DNA of 5,502 nucleotides from an uncultured Eubacteriales bacterium (lineage in GTDB: Bacteria > Bacillota > Clostridia > Oscillospirales > CAG-272). The notes under the pieces were generated by a model that did not search any database, was not told the DNA's origin, and saw nothing but the letters and a program-made list of their open reading frames with translations. The stretch's first letter is position 1. Each line of letters opens with the position of its first letter. The translations under genes were made by a program, and so were the position numbers. Below are positions 1 to 5,502 of this stretch, one piece after another. The stretch lies in the NCBI GenBank assembly GCA_934500855.1, contig CAKSUH010000119.1, forward strand, positions 1 through 5,502, written 5' to 3'.

Positions 1-2421
1 GCCGTCTTTTGACCAAAATTCAGACACAATATTTGCAAGTTCTTTTTGATTTCCTGCATATCGGATTCCGTTCCAATGCGCAGGAAAGAGGCAGCGGAAG
101 CGATCCTCGCGCCAACGGTCGTCTATCAGGACGGCAACGCCGCGGTCCGTTTCGCGGCGGATGACCCTCCCCACCGCCTGCAGAACGCGGTTCATGCCGG
201 GATAGGTGTAGGCGTAATCATAGCCCGCCGCGCCGTTTTCGTCGTAGTATTCGCGCAGGATGTTCCGCTCGCTCGAAAGTCCCGGGAGTCCCACGCCGAC
301 CACCACCGTGCCGATGAGCCTGCCGCCCGGCAGGTCCACGCCCTCGGAAAACGACCCGCCCAACACGCAGAAGCCGACGCGCAGTTTTCCGTCATCGACA
401 AAGCGCGCAAGAAAGTCCTCCCGTCCGCGCTGTCCCGGGCTGACCGTCTGCTCGATAATCTCCACCGACGGATACCGCGCGCGAAACACCTCCAGCACGC
501 GTCCGAGGTATTCATAGGACGGAAAAAAGACCATATAGTTTCCGCGCTTTCCGGAGACTGATGCCGCAATGCAGGCGGCAATTTTTTTTGCGCTTTTTTC
601 GCGGTCCCCGTAACGCGTGCTGACCCCCGTCACCGCCGCAAGGCAGAGATTGGCGGGATCAAACGGAGACGGGATCGAAAGCCGCACCGCGCCCTTTCCG
701 CCGCCGAGAATTTTTGCGAAATAATCGGGCGGGGTCAGCGTAGCCGAGAAAAAGACCGCCGCCTTTGCACGAGCCAGCGCCGCGTCCAGTACCTCCGACG
801 GGTCAAGGCAGACCAACCGTACCGCCACTTCGTGTCCGTGCCGTTCGATAAAGGTCAGAAAGTGCGAATCGTAAAGACCCGCAATCACGGTAAATCGTTT
901 CAGCGCCGCGCCGAGCGCCACACATTCCGGCGGGACCTCTCCCGTCTGCAGAACGGATGAAAGCGCGTCGCGGCACGCCTCCGCGCAGTGGATCAGCGTA
1001 TCCCGCGTTCCGTGCGTGATGTAGTACCCGTGCTTCACACCTTCACTGTCGGTCTCCGCCCCCTCACGGCAGAGTCCGCGACAGGCGCGCAGATCGGCAA
1101 TCAGCTCTCCCAGTGCGGGTTTCCATGCCGAACCGTCCCGCCCGGTGGATTCCTGCGCGCACCATGCCGCCTCCGCCAGGGTCAGAGTCAGTTCCGCAGA
1201 ATACATCGAACGGGCACGGTCCGCAAGGTTGTGCGCCTCGTCTATCAGAAACACATTCCGTTCTGCGGGCGCATCTTCGGAAAAATACCGTCGCAGATAA
1301 ACCTGCGGGTCAAACACATAGTTGTAATCGCAGATGAGGATATCGCAGAATTCCGACAGTTCCAACTGCAATTCATACGGGCAGAGTCCGTAGTCCTCCG
1401 CCGCTTTTTCGATCACGGCACGCGTAAATCCGTTGCCGCGGTCAAGCAGGTCGCACAGCGCGGTCGGAACGCGGTCGAAAAAACGCGCCGCGCGCGGACA
1501 CATCAGCGGGTTGCAGTGTGCGGTGATACCGCAGGGGTCCTCATGAGCCGCAGGGTCCGGGCAGATGCGGTCACGCGAGGTCAGGATAACGGTTCGCAGA
1601 TGTCCGCCCGCCGCATAGATGTCCCTTGCGGCACGGAACGCTTCCTGTCTGGCACTTGCCTTTGCGGTCAGGTAAAAAACACGGTCACAGGAACCTTCTC
1701 CGATCGCGCGAACCGCAGGATAAAGCACGGACACGGTTTTTCCGATGCCAGTCGGGGCTTCGACGAACAGCCGCCTGCCGTGACGGATATCCCGGTAGCA
1801 TTCACCGAGCAGTGTTTCCTGCCCCTCGCGCAGGCTTCTGTACGGAAACCGGCAGGCAACCGCCGCAGGCAACCGTACCCTTGCGCGTTCCGCGACATAC
1901 CCCGCCCGCCAGAGCACGCGGGAGATGAGTTCCGCGCAGTAGTCCTCCAGTTCCTCTGCGGTTTTGGTGACGGTGGTGGTTTCGCAGGCTTCGTCGGAGG
2001 GGCGGTATTTGGTCATACGGACTTCAACCGCGCTTGCGCCCTCTCTTTCGGCAAGCATCCACGCATAGCACATTGCCTGCGCTTCGTGCAGGGCGGTCGG
2101 CGGGCGGTCGACCCGTCCGTTGGCGGTTTTGATTTCCTCGACAGCCGGAATATCCCCGTGCAAAACGCCGTCGGCTCTGCCGCTGATTTCGACTTTGAAG
2201 TCGCCCGTCTCAACGGTCCAAACGAGCGGAACTTCAATCTCGTAGCCGTTCTCGGTCATGCGCTTTTGCAACAGACGGTGGGCTTCCTGCCCCTCTGCGG
2301 CCCTTCTCAGTCCGATCCCCCTCGCCCCCGGGCGAAGGTCAAGGTCGCCGCCCCGCAGGGCAAGCAGACAAAGCTCCCCAACAGGGAGCCTGACGGTATT
2401 CGTTTCCGCATCATATTTCAT
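1..2421 (-). CDS. RecB/Cas4-like nuclease fused to XPD/DinG-type Fe-S DNA helicase (3' end outside window)
   Basis: Predicted ATP-dependent 5'-3' DNA helicase for repair or processing of structured DNA. I translated the frame through the window edge: 807 codons, no stop, ATG at 2421 preceded by GAGGTGG at 2426-2432. Residues 1-170 look like a PD-(D/E)XK nuclease: EGxxAH at 43-48, Asp84 (GRAD), ExK at Glu96-Lys98, and QxxxY at Gln115-Tyr119. The helicase follows: FxYRxxREGQ at 192-201, Walker A APTGIGKT at 222-229, four Cys at 287, 297, 303 and 308 as expected for the XPD Fe-S cluster, DEAH at 394-397, SATL at 559-562, GSFSEGVDLPG at 689-699, and QAVGRVIRR at 748-756. All key residues are present, so both activities are plausible. 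Relatives are usually annotated only as ATP-dependent DNA helicase or DinG-like; the nuclease is RecB-like, unlike the DnaQ-like exonuclease of some Gram-positive DinG proteins. The motif order suggests only the extreme C-terminus is missing. Family assignment is firm; cellular role is inferred. Confidence 0.93.
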   Translation of the reverse strand, partial: MKYDAETNTVRLPVGELCLLALRGGDLDLRPGARGIGLRRAAEGQEAHRLLQKRMTENGYEIEVPLVWTVETGDFKVEISGRADGVLHGDIPAVEEIKTANGRVDRPPTALHEAQAMCYAWMLAEREGASAVEVRMTKYRPSDEACETTTVTKTAEELEDYCAELISRVLWRAGYVAERARVRLPAAVACRFPYRSLREGQETLLGECYRDIRHGRRLFVEAPTGIGKTVSVLYPAVRAIGEGSCDRVFYLTAKASARQEAFRAARDIYAAGGHLRTVILTSRDRICPDPAAHEDPCGITAHCNPLMCPRAARFFDRVPTALCDLLDRGNGFTRAVIEKAAEDYGLCPYELQLELSEFCDILICDYNYVFDPQVYLRRYFSEDAPAERNVFLIDEAHNLADRARSMYSAELTLTLAEAAWCAQESTGRDGSAWKPALGELIADLRACRGLCREGAETDSEGVKHGYYITHGTRDTLIHCAEACRDALSSVLQTGEVPPECVALGAALKRFTVIAGLYDSHFLTFIERHGHEVAVRLVCLDPSEVLDAALARAKAAVFFSATLTPPDYFAKILGGGKGAVRLSIPSPFDPANLCLAAVTGVSTRYGDREKSAKKIAACIAASVSGKRGNYMVFFPSYEYLGRVLEVFRARYPSVEIIEQTVSPGQRGREDFLARFVDDGKLRVGFCVLGGSFSEGVDLPGGRLIGTVVVGVGLPGLSSERNILREYYDENGAAGYDYAYTYPGMNRVLQAVGRVIRRETDRGVAVLIDDRWREDRFRCLFPAHWNGIRYAGNQKELANIVSEFWSKDG

Positions 2422-2425
2422 CGGA

Positions 2426-2432
2426 CCACCTC
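2426..2432 (-). promoter_or_regulatory. Shine-Dalgarno site of the helicase gene
   Basis: On the minus strand GAGGTGG lies four bases before the ATG at 2421-2419. It fixes the helicase start, because the reading frame has no comparable site further upstream and the tandem repeat begins just beyond it. Confidence 0.7.
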
Positions 2433-2442
2433 TGTGACCTTT

Positions 2443-2487
2443 TCGGCAGTTTCGGCAGGATCGGCAGGATCGGCAGGATCGGCGCAA
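2443..2487. repeat. 9-bp tandem repeat, about five units
   Basis: On the plus strand the unit TCGGCAGGA is seen three times exactly (2452-2478). It is flanked by a degenerate unit on each side (TCGGCAGTT at 2443-2451, TCGGCGCAA at 2479-2487). The array lies in the 130-bp gap between the HPr gene and the helicase gene, after the HPr terminator hairpin and 10 bases before the helicase Shine-Dalgarno site. Nine is a multiple of three, so the plus-strand frame here reads as a Ser-Ala-Gly run, but no real gene supports that reading. Copy number changes by slippage would alter the spacing upstream of the helicase. Any effect on expression is inference. Confidence 0.85.
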
Positions 2488-2495
2488 AGCCCCGC

Positions 2496-2533
2496 AAAAC
2501 ACAGATAGCGGCGTGCTGTCGGCACGCCGCTAT
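2496..2533 (-). terminator. Probable Rho-independent terminator of the HPr gene
   Basis: A perfect 12-bp inverted repeat (2505-2516 pairing with 2522-2533) closes a five-base loop (2517-2521). It begins 18 bases after the HPr stop codon. On the minus strand the stem is followed by CTGTGTTTTG, giving six U in the nine bases after the first C. The stem is strong and GC-rich, but the U tract is interrupted, so termination may be partial. Partial read-through would be one way to supply transcripts to the helicase, for which I see no clear promoter. Confidence 0.7.
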
Positions 2534-2551
2534 GGGAAAGGCTCGCTTGTT

Positions 2552-2818
2552 TCAGATTTCGGCGAAACCGCTGTCGATCAGTTCGCACAGCCCGTTCAGC
2601 GCGGCTTCCTCGCTCTGTCCGTCCGCCATCAGGGTTACGGACATTCCCTTCGCGATCCCGAGAGAAAGCACCCCGAGCAGGCTCTTGGCATTGACGCGAC
2701 GGTCATCCTTTTCAATCCAAACGGAGCAAGGATAGGAGTTTGCCTTCTGAATAAAGAAGGTTGCCGGTCTTGCGTGCAGACCGCTGGTATTATTGATGAC
2801 GACTTCCCGTGAAATCAT
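2552..2818 (-). CDS. ptsH: HPr family phosphocarrier protein
   Basis: This is the small cytoplasmic phosphocarrier of the sugar phosphotransferase system: it accepts phosphate from enzyme I on a histidine and passes it to EIIA proteins. The 88-residue length is standard. The active-site motif GLHARPA places His at residue 15 and Arg at 17. The motif NAKSLLGVLSLGIAKG places Ser exactly at residue 46, the site phosphorylated by HPr kinase in Firmicutes for catabolite control. Having His15 distinguishes it from Crh. I chose ATG 2818 because the protein then aligns residue for residue with canonical HPr; GGGGAG at 2829-2834 is a possible ribosome site with a rather long 10-base spacing. The frame is open further upstream to 2902, but that reaches past the predicted transcription start. 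No enzyme I or PTS permease gene is adjacent, so it may serve carbon regulation broadly. The gene appears monocistronic, with its own promoter and terminator. Confidence 0.96.
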   Translation of the reverse strand: MISREVVINNTSGLHARPATFFIQKANSYPCSVWIEKDDRRVNAKSLLGVLSLGIAKGMSVTLMADGQSEEAALNGLCELIDSGFAEI

Positions 2819-2886
2819 ACTGTGTTCGCTCCCCGTTTCTAAAAGATATGGATGCACGCCGCACAAAATAGGCGCGTCAGGTTTAC
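2819..2886 (-). other. HPr leader (5' UTR) with small stem-loop
   Basis: If transcription starts about seven bases after the -10 box, the leader is roughly 68 bases. It holds a six-pair stem (2871-2876 with 2855-2860, one G-U pair) around a ten-base loop, and the GGGGAG ribosome site at 2829-2834. The stem does not cover the ribosome site and has no U tract, so it is not a terminator. I see no known riboswitch. A role in mRNA stability is possible but unsupported. Confidence 0.4.
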
Positions 2887-2892
2887 ATTTAT

Positions 2893-2921
2893 AGTATACC
2901 AAAAAGCGCGGGCAAAATCAA
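2893..2921 (-). promoter_or_regulatory. Sigma-A promoter of the HPr gene with extended -10
   Basis: On the minus strand the -35 box TTGATT (2921-2916) and the -10 box TATACT (2898-2893) are separated by exactly 17 bases. TGG directly before the -10 gives an extended TGn element. The -10 matches consensus at five of six bases and the -35 at four of six. The local sequence is clearly more AT-rich than the surrounding genes. The -35 box begins three bases after the stop codon of the upstream DUF4330-like gene. Predicted start of transcription is near 2886. Confidence 0.8.
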
Positions 2922-2924
2922 TAG

Positions 2925-3479
2925 TTATTCTGACGCAATTTCACAATCTGCACCCCCGTTTTTCGTGCATTTCGGATAGTTTGCGAAGGCATTTTCCGAA
3001 TCATTCCCCTCTCCGACCCGCAAAACGGACAAAATGAGACGGGTTCTTTCCCCAAACAGTTCGTAGGACGCGCCCGCGGCGAGCGGCTGCCCGTTTTCCC
3101 GTCTTGCGACACCGTCCGTATCGGACAGCCGGACGCGGACGGTCAGATAGACATCGCACAGCGGGTCATTCCGCACGGTTCCCGTCAGAGTGCCGGAATC
3201 GGTTTGCAGGGTTCGGATCGTATCCGCCGTCCGGAGTGCAACGACCTCTCCGAATTCCGCTCCCGCCGCAGTCCGCAGAATCTCCCCGCATACAAGACAG
3301 CCTGCGGTCCGCCGATCCGCTGCGCGCCAGACCGCATACACCTCGGTCGGAACGCCCTCAAAGGAGGCGGTCCGGGAACGGACCGCGCGCAAACCGATGC
3401 CCGACACCGAAAGAAACAAAAGGACCAGCAGAACGAAATCAACGGCATTCATCCGCCCCGTTGCGCGTTTATTCCGCAT
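2925..3479 (-). CDS. DUF4330-like membrane-anchored protein, second of a tandem pair
   Basis: A 184-residue protein of unknown function. Basic N-terminus, one membrane segment at about residues 13-30 (AVDFVLLVLLFLSVSGIG), then a beta-rich domain predicted outside the membrane. The features that recall DUF4330 are a Gly-rich turn (TAAGAEFGEVVAL) and a later strand-turn pattern with DVYLTVRVRL and QPLAAGASYELFG. The same layout is visible in the gene just upstream, so the two look like paralogues. The start at 3479 is fixed by GGAGGTGA at 3486-3493, six bases before the ATG; the gene overlaps the upstream gene by 11 bases, which suggests translational coupling. After the last predicted strand (ILSVLRVG, about residue 157) there is a polar tail of about 25 residues with two Cys, encoded by visibly less GC-rich DNA, that the upstream paralogue lacks. 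The DUF4330 label rests on pattern recognition; topology and function are inferred. Confidence 0.8.
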   Translation of the reverse strand: MRNKRATGRMNAVDFVLLVLLFLSVSGIGLRAVRSRTASFEGVPTEVYAVWRAADRRTAGCLVCGEILRTAAGAEFGEVVALRTADTIRTLQTDSGTLTGTVRNDPLCDVYLTVRVRLSDTDGVARRENGQPLAAGASYELFGERTRLILSVLRVGEGNDSENAFANYPKCTKNGGADCEIASE

Positions 3480-3945
3480 CGCCCGTCACCTCCACCGACA
3501 GAATTTCGCATTCCGAGGCAAAATACCCGCCGAGAATCAGGTCCGCCCTGCCTCCCGCCGCCACACGCTTTGCGCCGACGGAGCGTTCGGAAAGCACCAG
3601 CCGCACGCGAACCACCGCAACATAACGGTCGGGACACGGAACAAGCTCCGGCGCGTCTCCGTCTGCCGCAAGAACGATCTGCGGAAGCGTTTCGGCTGCC
3701 AGCACCCGACCGATCCGCTCGCCGCCCGCCGCAGTCAGTACGGCATCTCCTTCGCACGGAAGGACGCCCGCTTCCTTTGTCGCTCCGTCAAACGGAGAAG
3801 TCCGCAGGATGCAGATCAGCACCTCGCGCCGTGCCTGCTTCCACGGCTTGGCGTGCATCAGCCACGCGCCGCCGACCAGCACGGCAAGCGCCGCCGCAAG
3901 CAGGCACCAATCCAACAGATTCCACCGTTTTTCCGCCTTCCTCAT
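3469..3945 (-). CDS. DUF4330-like membrane-anchored protein, first of a tandem pair
   Basis: A 158-residue protein with a basic N-terminus (MRKAEKRW), one membrane segment at about residues 10-30 (LLDWCLLAAALAVLVGGAW), and a compact beta-rich domain. The domain shows CEGDAVLTAAGGERIGRVLA at about 64-83 and YVAVVRVRLVL at about 108-118, then a Gly-containing turn (AAGGRADLILGG) and a closing strand (CEILSVEV), the same order as in the downstream gene. The ATG at 3945-3943 overlaps the TGA of the polymerase gene (ATGA), and the tract GGGAGGGGAGG at 3950-3960 supplies a strong ribosome site. A longer open frame runs upstream to 4581, but it overlaps the polymerase in another frame and is not needed. 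DUF4330 membership is by resemblance; no catalytic residues are recognisable, so a structural or accessory role for the polymerase is the simplest inference. Confidence 0.8.
   Translation of the reverse strand: MRKAEKRWNLLDWCLLAAALAVLVGGAWLMHAKPWKQARREVLICILRTSPFDGATKEAGVLPCEGDAVLTAAGGERIGRVLAAETLPQIVLAADGDAPELVPCPDRYVAVVRVRLVLSERSVGAKRVAAGGRADLILGGYFASECEILSVEVTGDAE
3486..3493 (-). promoter_or_regulatory. Shine-Dalgarno site of the second DUF4330-like gene
   Basis: GGAGGTGA on the minus strand lies six bases before the ATG at 3479, inside the end of the preceding gene. It is a near-perfect anti-16S match and decides between the ATG at 3479 and the internal Met codon at residue 10. Confidence 0.8.
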
Positions 3946-5502
3946 GTTTCCTCCCCTCCCACCGAGGGAATCCACGCCGAAATCGCAAAAAACAGCCACA
4001 GCATTCCCCGCGCGTACCACAGATGATCGAACAAGCCCATCACAAACAGTCCCCCGAGCGCCGCGAAGCCCGCAACCGACCACCCGCGCGGGCGGAAGGT
4101 GCGCGCCAGACAGAACAGGAACACCGCCAGAAGCGCCGCGCCCGCAAGCCCCGTTTCCAGCGCGACCTGCGGAAAGAGCGCGTGCGCGTGCATGACCGTT
4201 TCGGTTCCCGCAACCGCAAACCCCTGCCAGACGCGGCGAAAATCCGCTTCGCGCGTTCCGATTCCGAACGGGTTGGCGGCAATCATCCGCGCAATTCCGC
4301 GCCAGACCTCCAACCGATAGCGGATCGAGCTTTCCGCAAAGCACCCGATGCTTGCAAACCGATTCGTTACGCTGTGCGGCAGATATGGGAGCGCCGCCGC
4401 GACGGGAAGCGGCAGACAGAACAGCGCCGCCAGACTTTTTGCATCGGACAGAAGCAGGAACAGAACCGTTTCCGTCAGCATCCCGAGCCATGCGCCGCGC
4501 GACCATGTCAGAACCGTACACCCGGCAATCAGAACAGCCCCCACACCGCCGAAGCGGCGCGCCGTTCGGTTTGCAAAGCACCGTGTTCCGCAGAGCGCCG
4601 CAGGATATGCGGCAAGCAGGAAAACCGCCAGAATGTTCGGGTTGTCAAAGGTGGCGCAGACCCTGCCGCCGATGTCTCCAAAACGGCTCATATCCACCCA
4701 ACGGAGCGCCGCGCGCCCGCTGAAATACTCCCAAATACCGATACACGCACACGTGGAAGCCGAAACGGTCAGCCCGCCGATTGCCCGCCGCTTCCATTGC
4801 CCGCTCATGCTCCGAAAAACCGACCACCCGCCGAACGCGAACAGTGCGGATACCGCGCCCGCCGTGCCGCCCGCGAACAGATACGCCGCCGCAAACGCCG
4901 CCGCGAGACGGTCGATCGCCTCAAATCGGAATTCCCGCCGTCCGCTCAGCCACTTCCCGCAGAACACCGCCAAGGACAACGCAACGCCGCACGCAAGCAG
5001 AACGGTCGTGTGCGGCAGAAGCGGCAGAAACGGGAAGGAAAGTGCAAGAAGCAATGCGCTCAGTTCGGGAACCGCGCGGCAAAGAAACCACAGGCACAGC
5101 AACACGGTCAGAAGCGGCAGGGCAAGCGGCGGCAAAGCCAACGACAGCGCCCCGACCGCAAGCCCTGCGGGGAGCGTTGCGCGGCGGCGCACGCCAACGG
5201 TTTCTCCCGCTCCGAAACGGTCGGGAGACAGTCCGCAGAAACCGAACAGAAACGGCGCGGTAAGCCGCCCGTGCTGCAGGCAATCGGAAAGCGAGCGCTC
5301 TTCTCCGACGGCGGGAAGCACGGAAAGCAGAACGGTGGCGGGAAGGGTGACGGAAGCGGAGGTCAGATCCGTCCCGCCGCGCAAAAAGTAAAGAATCAGC
5401 GCGCTTGCCGCCGCGCCGAACGGAATTCCCGCAAGACTTCCGACCGAGGAACGCAGGTGCGCCGCCCAAACGGCATTCAGCGCCCGCCTCGCAAACGAGG
5501 TC
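3942..5502 (-). CDS. O-antigen ligase/Wzy-like glycan polymerase (5' end outside window)
   Basis: Polytopic inner-membrane protein of the Wzy_C/O-antigen ligase superfamily, which joins lipid-carried glycans by polymerising repeat units or transferring them to an acceptor. In a Gram-positive host the product would be a capsule, exopolysaccharide or wall glycan; that is inference. The visible part is 519 residues (numbered from the window edge), open at base 5502, with many hydrophobic stretches, probably ten or more membrane segments. Recognisable landmarks are DNPNILAVFLL at 286-296, TWSRGAWLG with Arg335, the basic SSIRYRLEVWRG loop with Arg394 and Arg396, and MHAHALF with His438 and His440 followed by ALETGLAG. 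Arg in SRG, a later Arg, and the His of the long loop are the residues known to matter in WaaL-type ligases. A TTG at 5384 could start the frame, but coding-like sequence continues upstream, so the true start is probably beyond the window. The gene ends in an ATGA overlap with the DUF4330-like gene. Confidence 0.88.
   Translation of the reverse strand, partial: TSFARRALNAVWAAHLRSSVGSLAGIPFGAAASALILYFLRGGTDLTSASVTLPATVLLSVLPAVGEERSLSDCLQHGRLTAPFLFGFCGLSPDRFGAGETVGVRRRATLPAGLAVGALSLALPPLALPLLTVLLCLWFLCRAVPELSALLLALSFPFLPLLPHTTVLLACGVALSLAVFCGKWLSGRREFRFEAIDRLAAAFAAAYLFAGGTAGAVSALFAFGGWSVFRSMSGQWKRRAIGGLTVSASTCACIGIWEYFSGRAALRWVDMSRFGDIGGRVCATFDNPNILAVFLLAAYPAALCGTRCFANRTARRFGGVGAVLIAGCTVLTWSRGAWLGMLTETVLFLLLSDAKSLAALFCLPLPVAAALPYLPHSVTNRFASIGCFAESSIRYRLEVWRGIARMIAANPFGIGTREADFRRVWQGFAVAGTETVMHAHALFPQVALETGLAGAALLAVFLFCLARTFRPRGWSVAGFAALGGLFVMGLFDHLWYARGMLWLFFAISAWIPSVGGEET

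Noticed and set aside
2443..2487. Possible CRISPR array
   Set aside because: The units are 9 bases and directly adjacent, with no spacers.
988..2508. Plus-strand open frame of 506 codons
   Set aside because: It lies antisense to the helicase, whose complete set of family motifs is on the minus strand. The plus-strand product is rich in Arg, Gly and Pro, has no recognisable domain, and runs through the tandem repeat.
2819..2902. 28-codon upstream extension of HPr
   Set aside because: The start at 2902 would precede the predicted transcription start and even the -10 box. Canonical numbering of His15 and Ser46 requires the start at 2818.
2971..3000. Inverted repeat TTCGGA/TCCGAA as a present-day terminator
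   Set aside because: It has only six outer pairs with an 18-base interior that pairs poorly, no U tract follows, and it lies inside a coding frame.
3946..4581. Long N-terminal extension of the first DUF4330-like gene
   Set aside because: The extension overlaps the polymerase gene in another frame and is Gly/Arg/Cys-rich without a domain. The ATG at 3945 has a strong ribosome site and an ATGA junction.
4348..5391. Plus-strand open frame of 347 codons
   Set aside because: It is antisense to the polymerase. The product is a low-complexity Arg/Ala/Ser/Pro-rich sequence, typical of the shadow of a GC-rich hydrophobic gene.

Overview
The window reads as ordinary chromosomal DNA from a GC-rich low-branching Firmicute, probably a Clostridia/Oscillospiraceae-type gut or environmental anaerobe. 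The reasons are an HPr with both His15 and the regulatory Ser46, strong purine-rich Shine-Dalgarno sites, a strongly GC-biased third codon position, and a nuclease-fused Fe-S helicase of the kind annotated in Clostridia. The taxon is an inference; no rRNA or other marker is present. Every gene I can support lies on the minus strand, so transcription runs from high to low coordinates.

Region 1 (5502 down to 2925) is a tightly packed three-gene unit. A polytopic O-antigen ligase/Wzy-like glycan polymerase (5' end outside the window) overlaps by four bases (ATGA) with a small membrane-anchored DUF4330-like protein. That gene overlaps by 11 bases with a second, paralogous DUF4330-like protein. 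The overlaps and strong internal ribosome sites suggest translational coupling and a shared role at the cell envelope.

Region 2 (2921 down to about 2496) is a self-contained HPr (ptsH-type) unit. A good extended -10 sigma-A promoter starts three bases after the stop codon of the preceding operon. It is followed by a roughly 68-base leader with a small stem-loop, the 88-residue HPr gene, and a 12-bp perfect hairpin with a modest U-rich tail.

Region 3 (2487 down to 1) starts with a short array of 9-bp tandem repeats. A superfamily 2 XPD/DinG-like ATP-dependent DNA helicase follows, with an N-terminal RecB/Cas4-like nuclease domain. It is open through base 1 and appears nearly complete at 807 residues.

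No RNA gene, mobile element, CRISPR array or clear defence island is visible. The points most worth a second look are the nuclease-helicase fusion with both domains intact, the paired DUF4330-like proteins coupled to the glycan polymerase, and the tandem repeat sitting exactly where helicase expression would be set. I do not see convincing evidence of a wholly new system.
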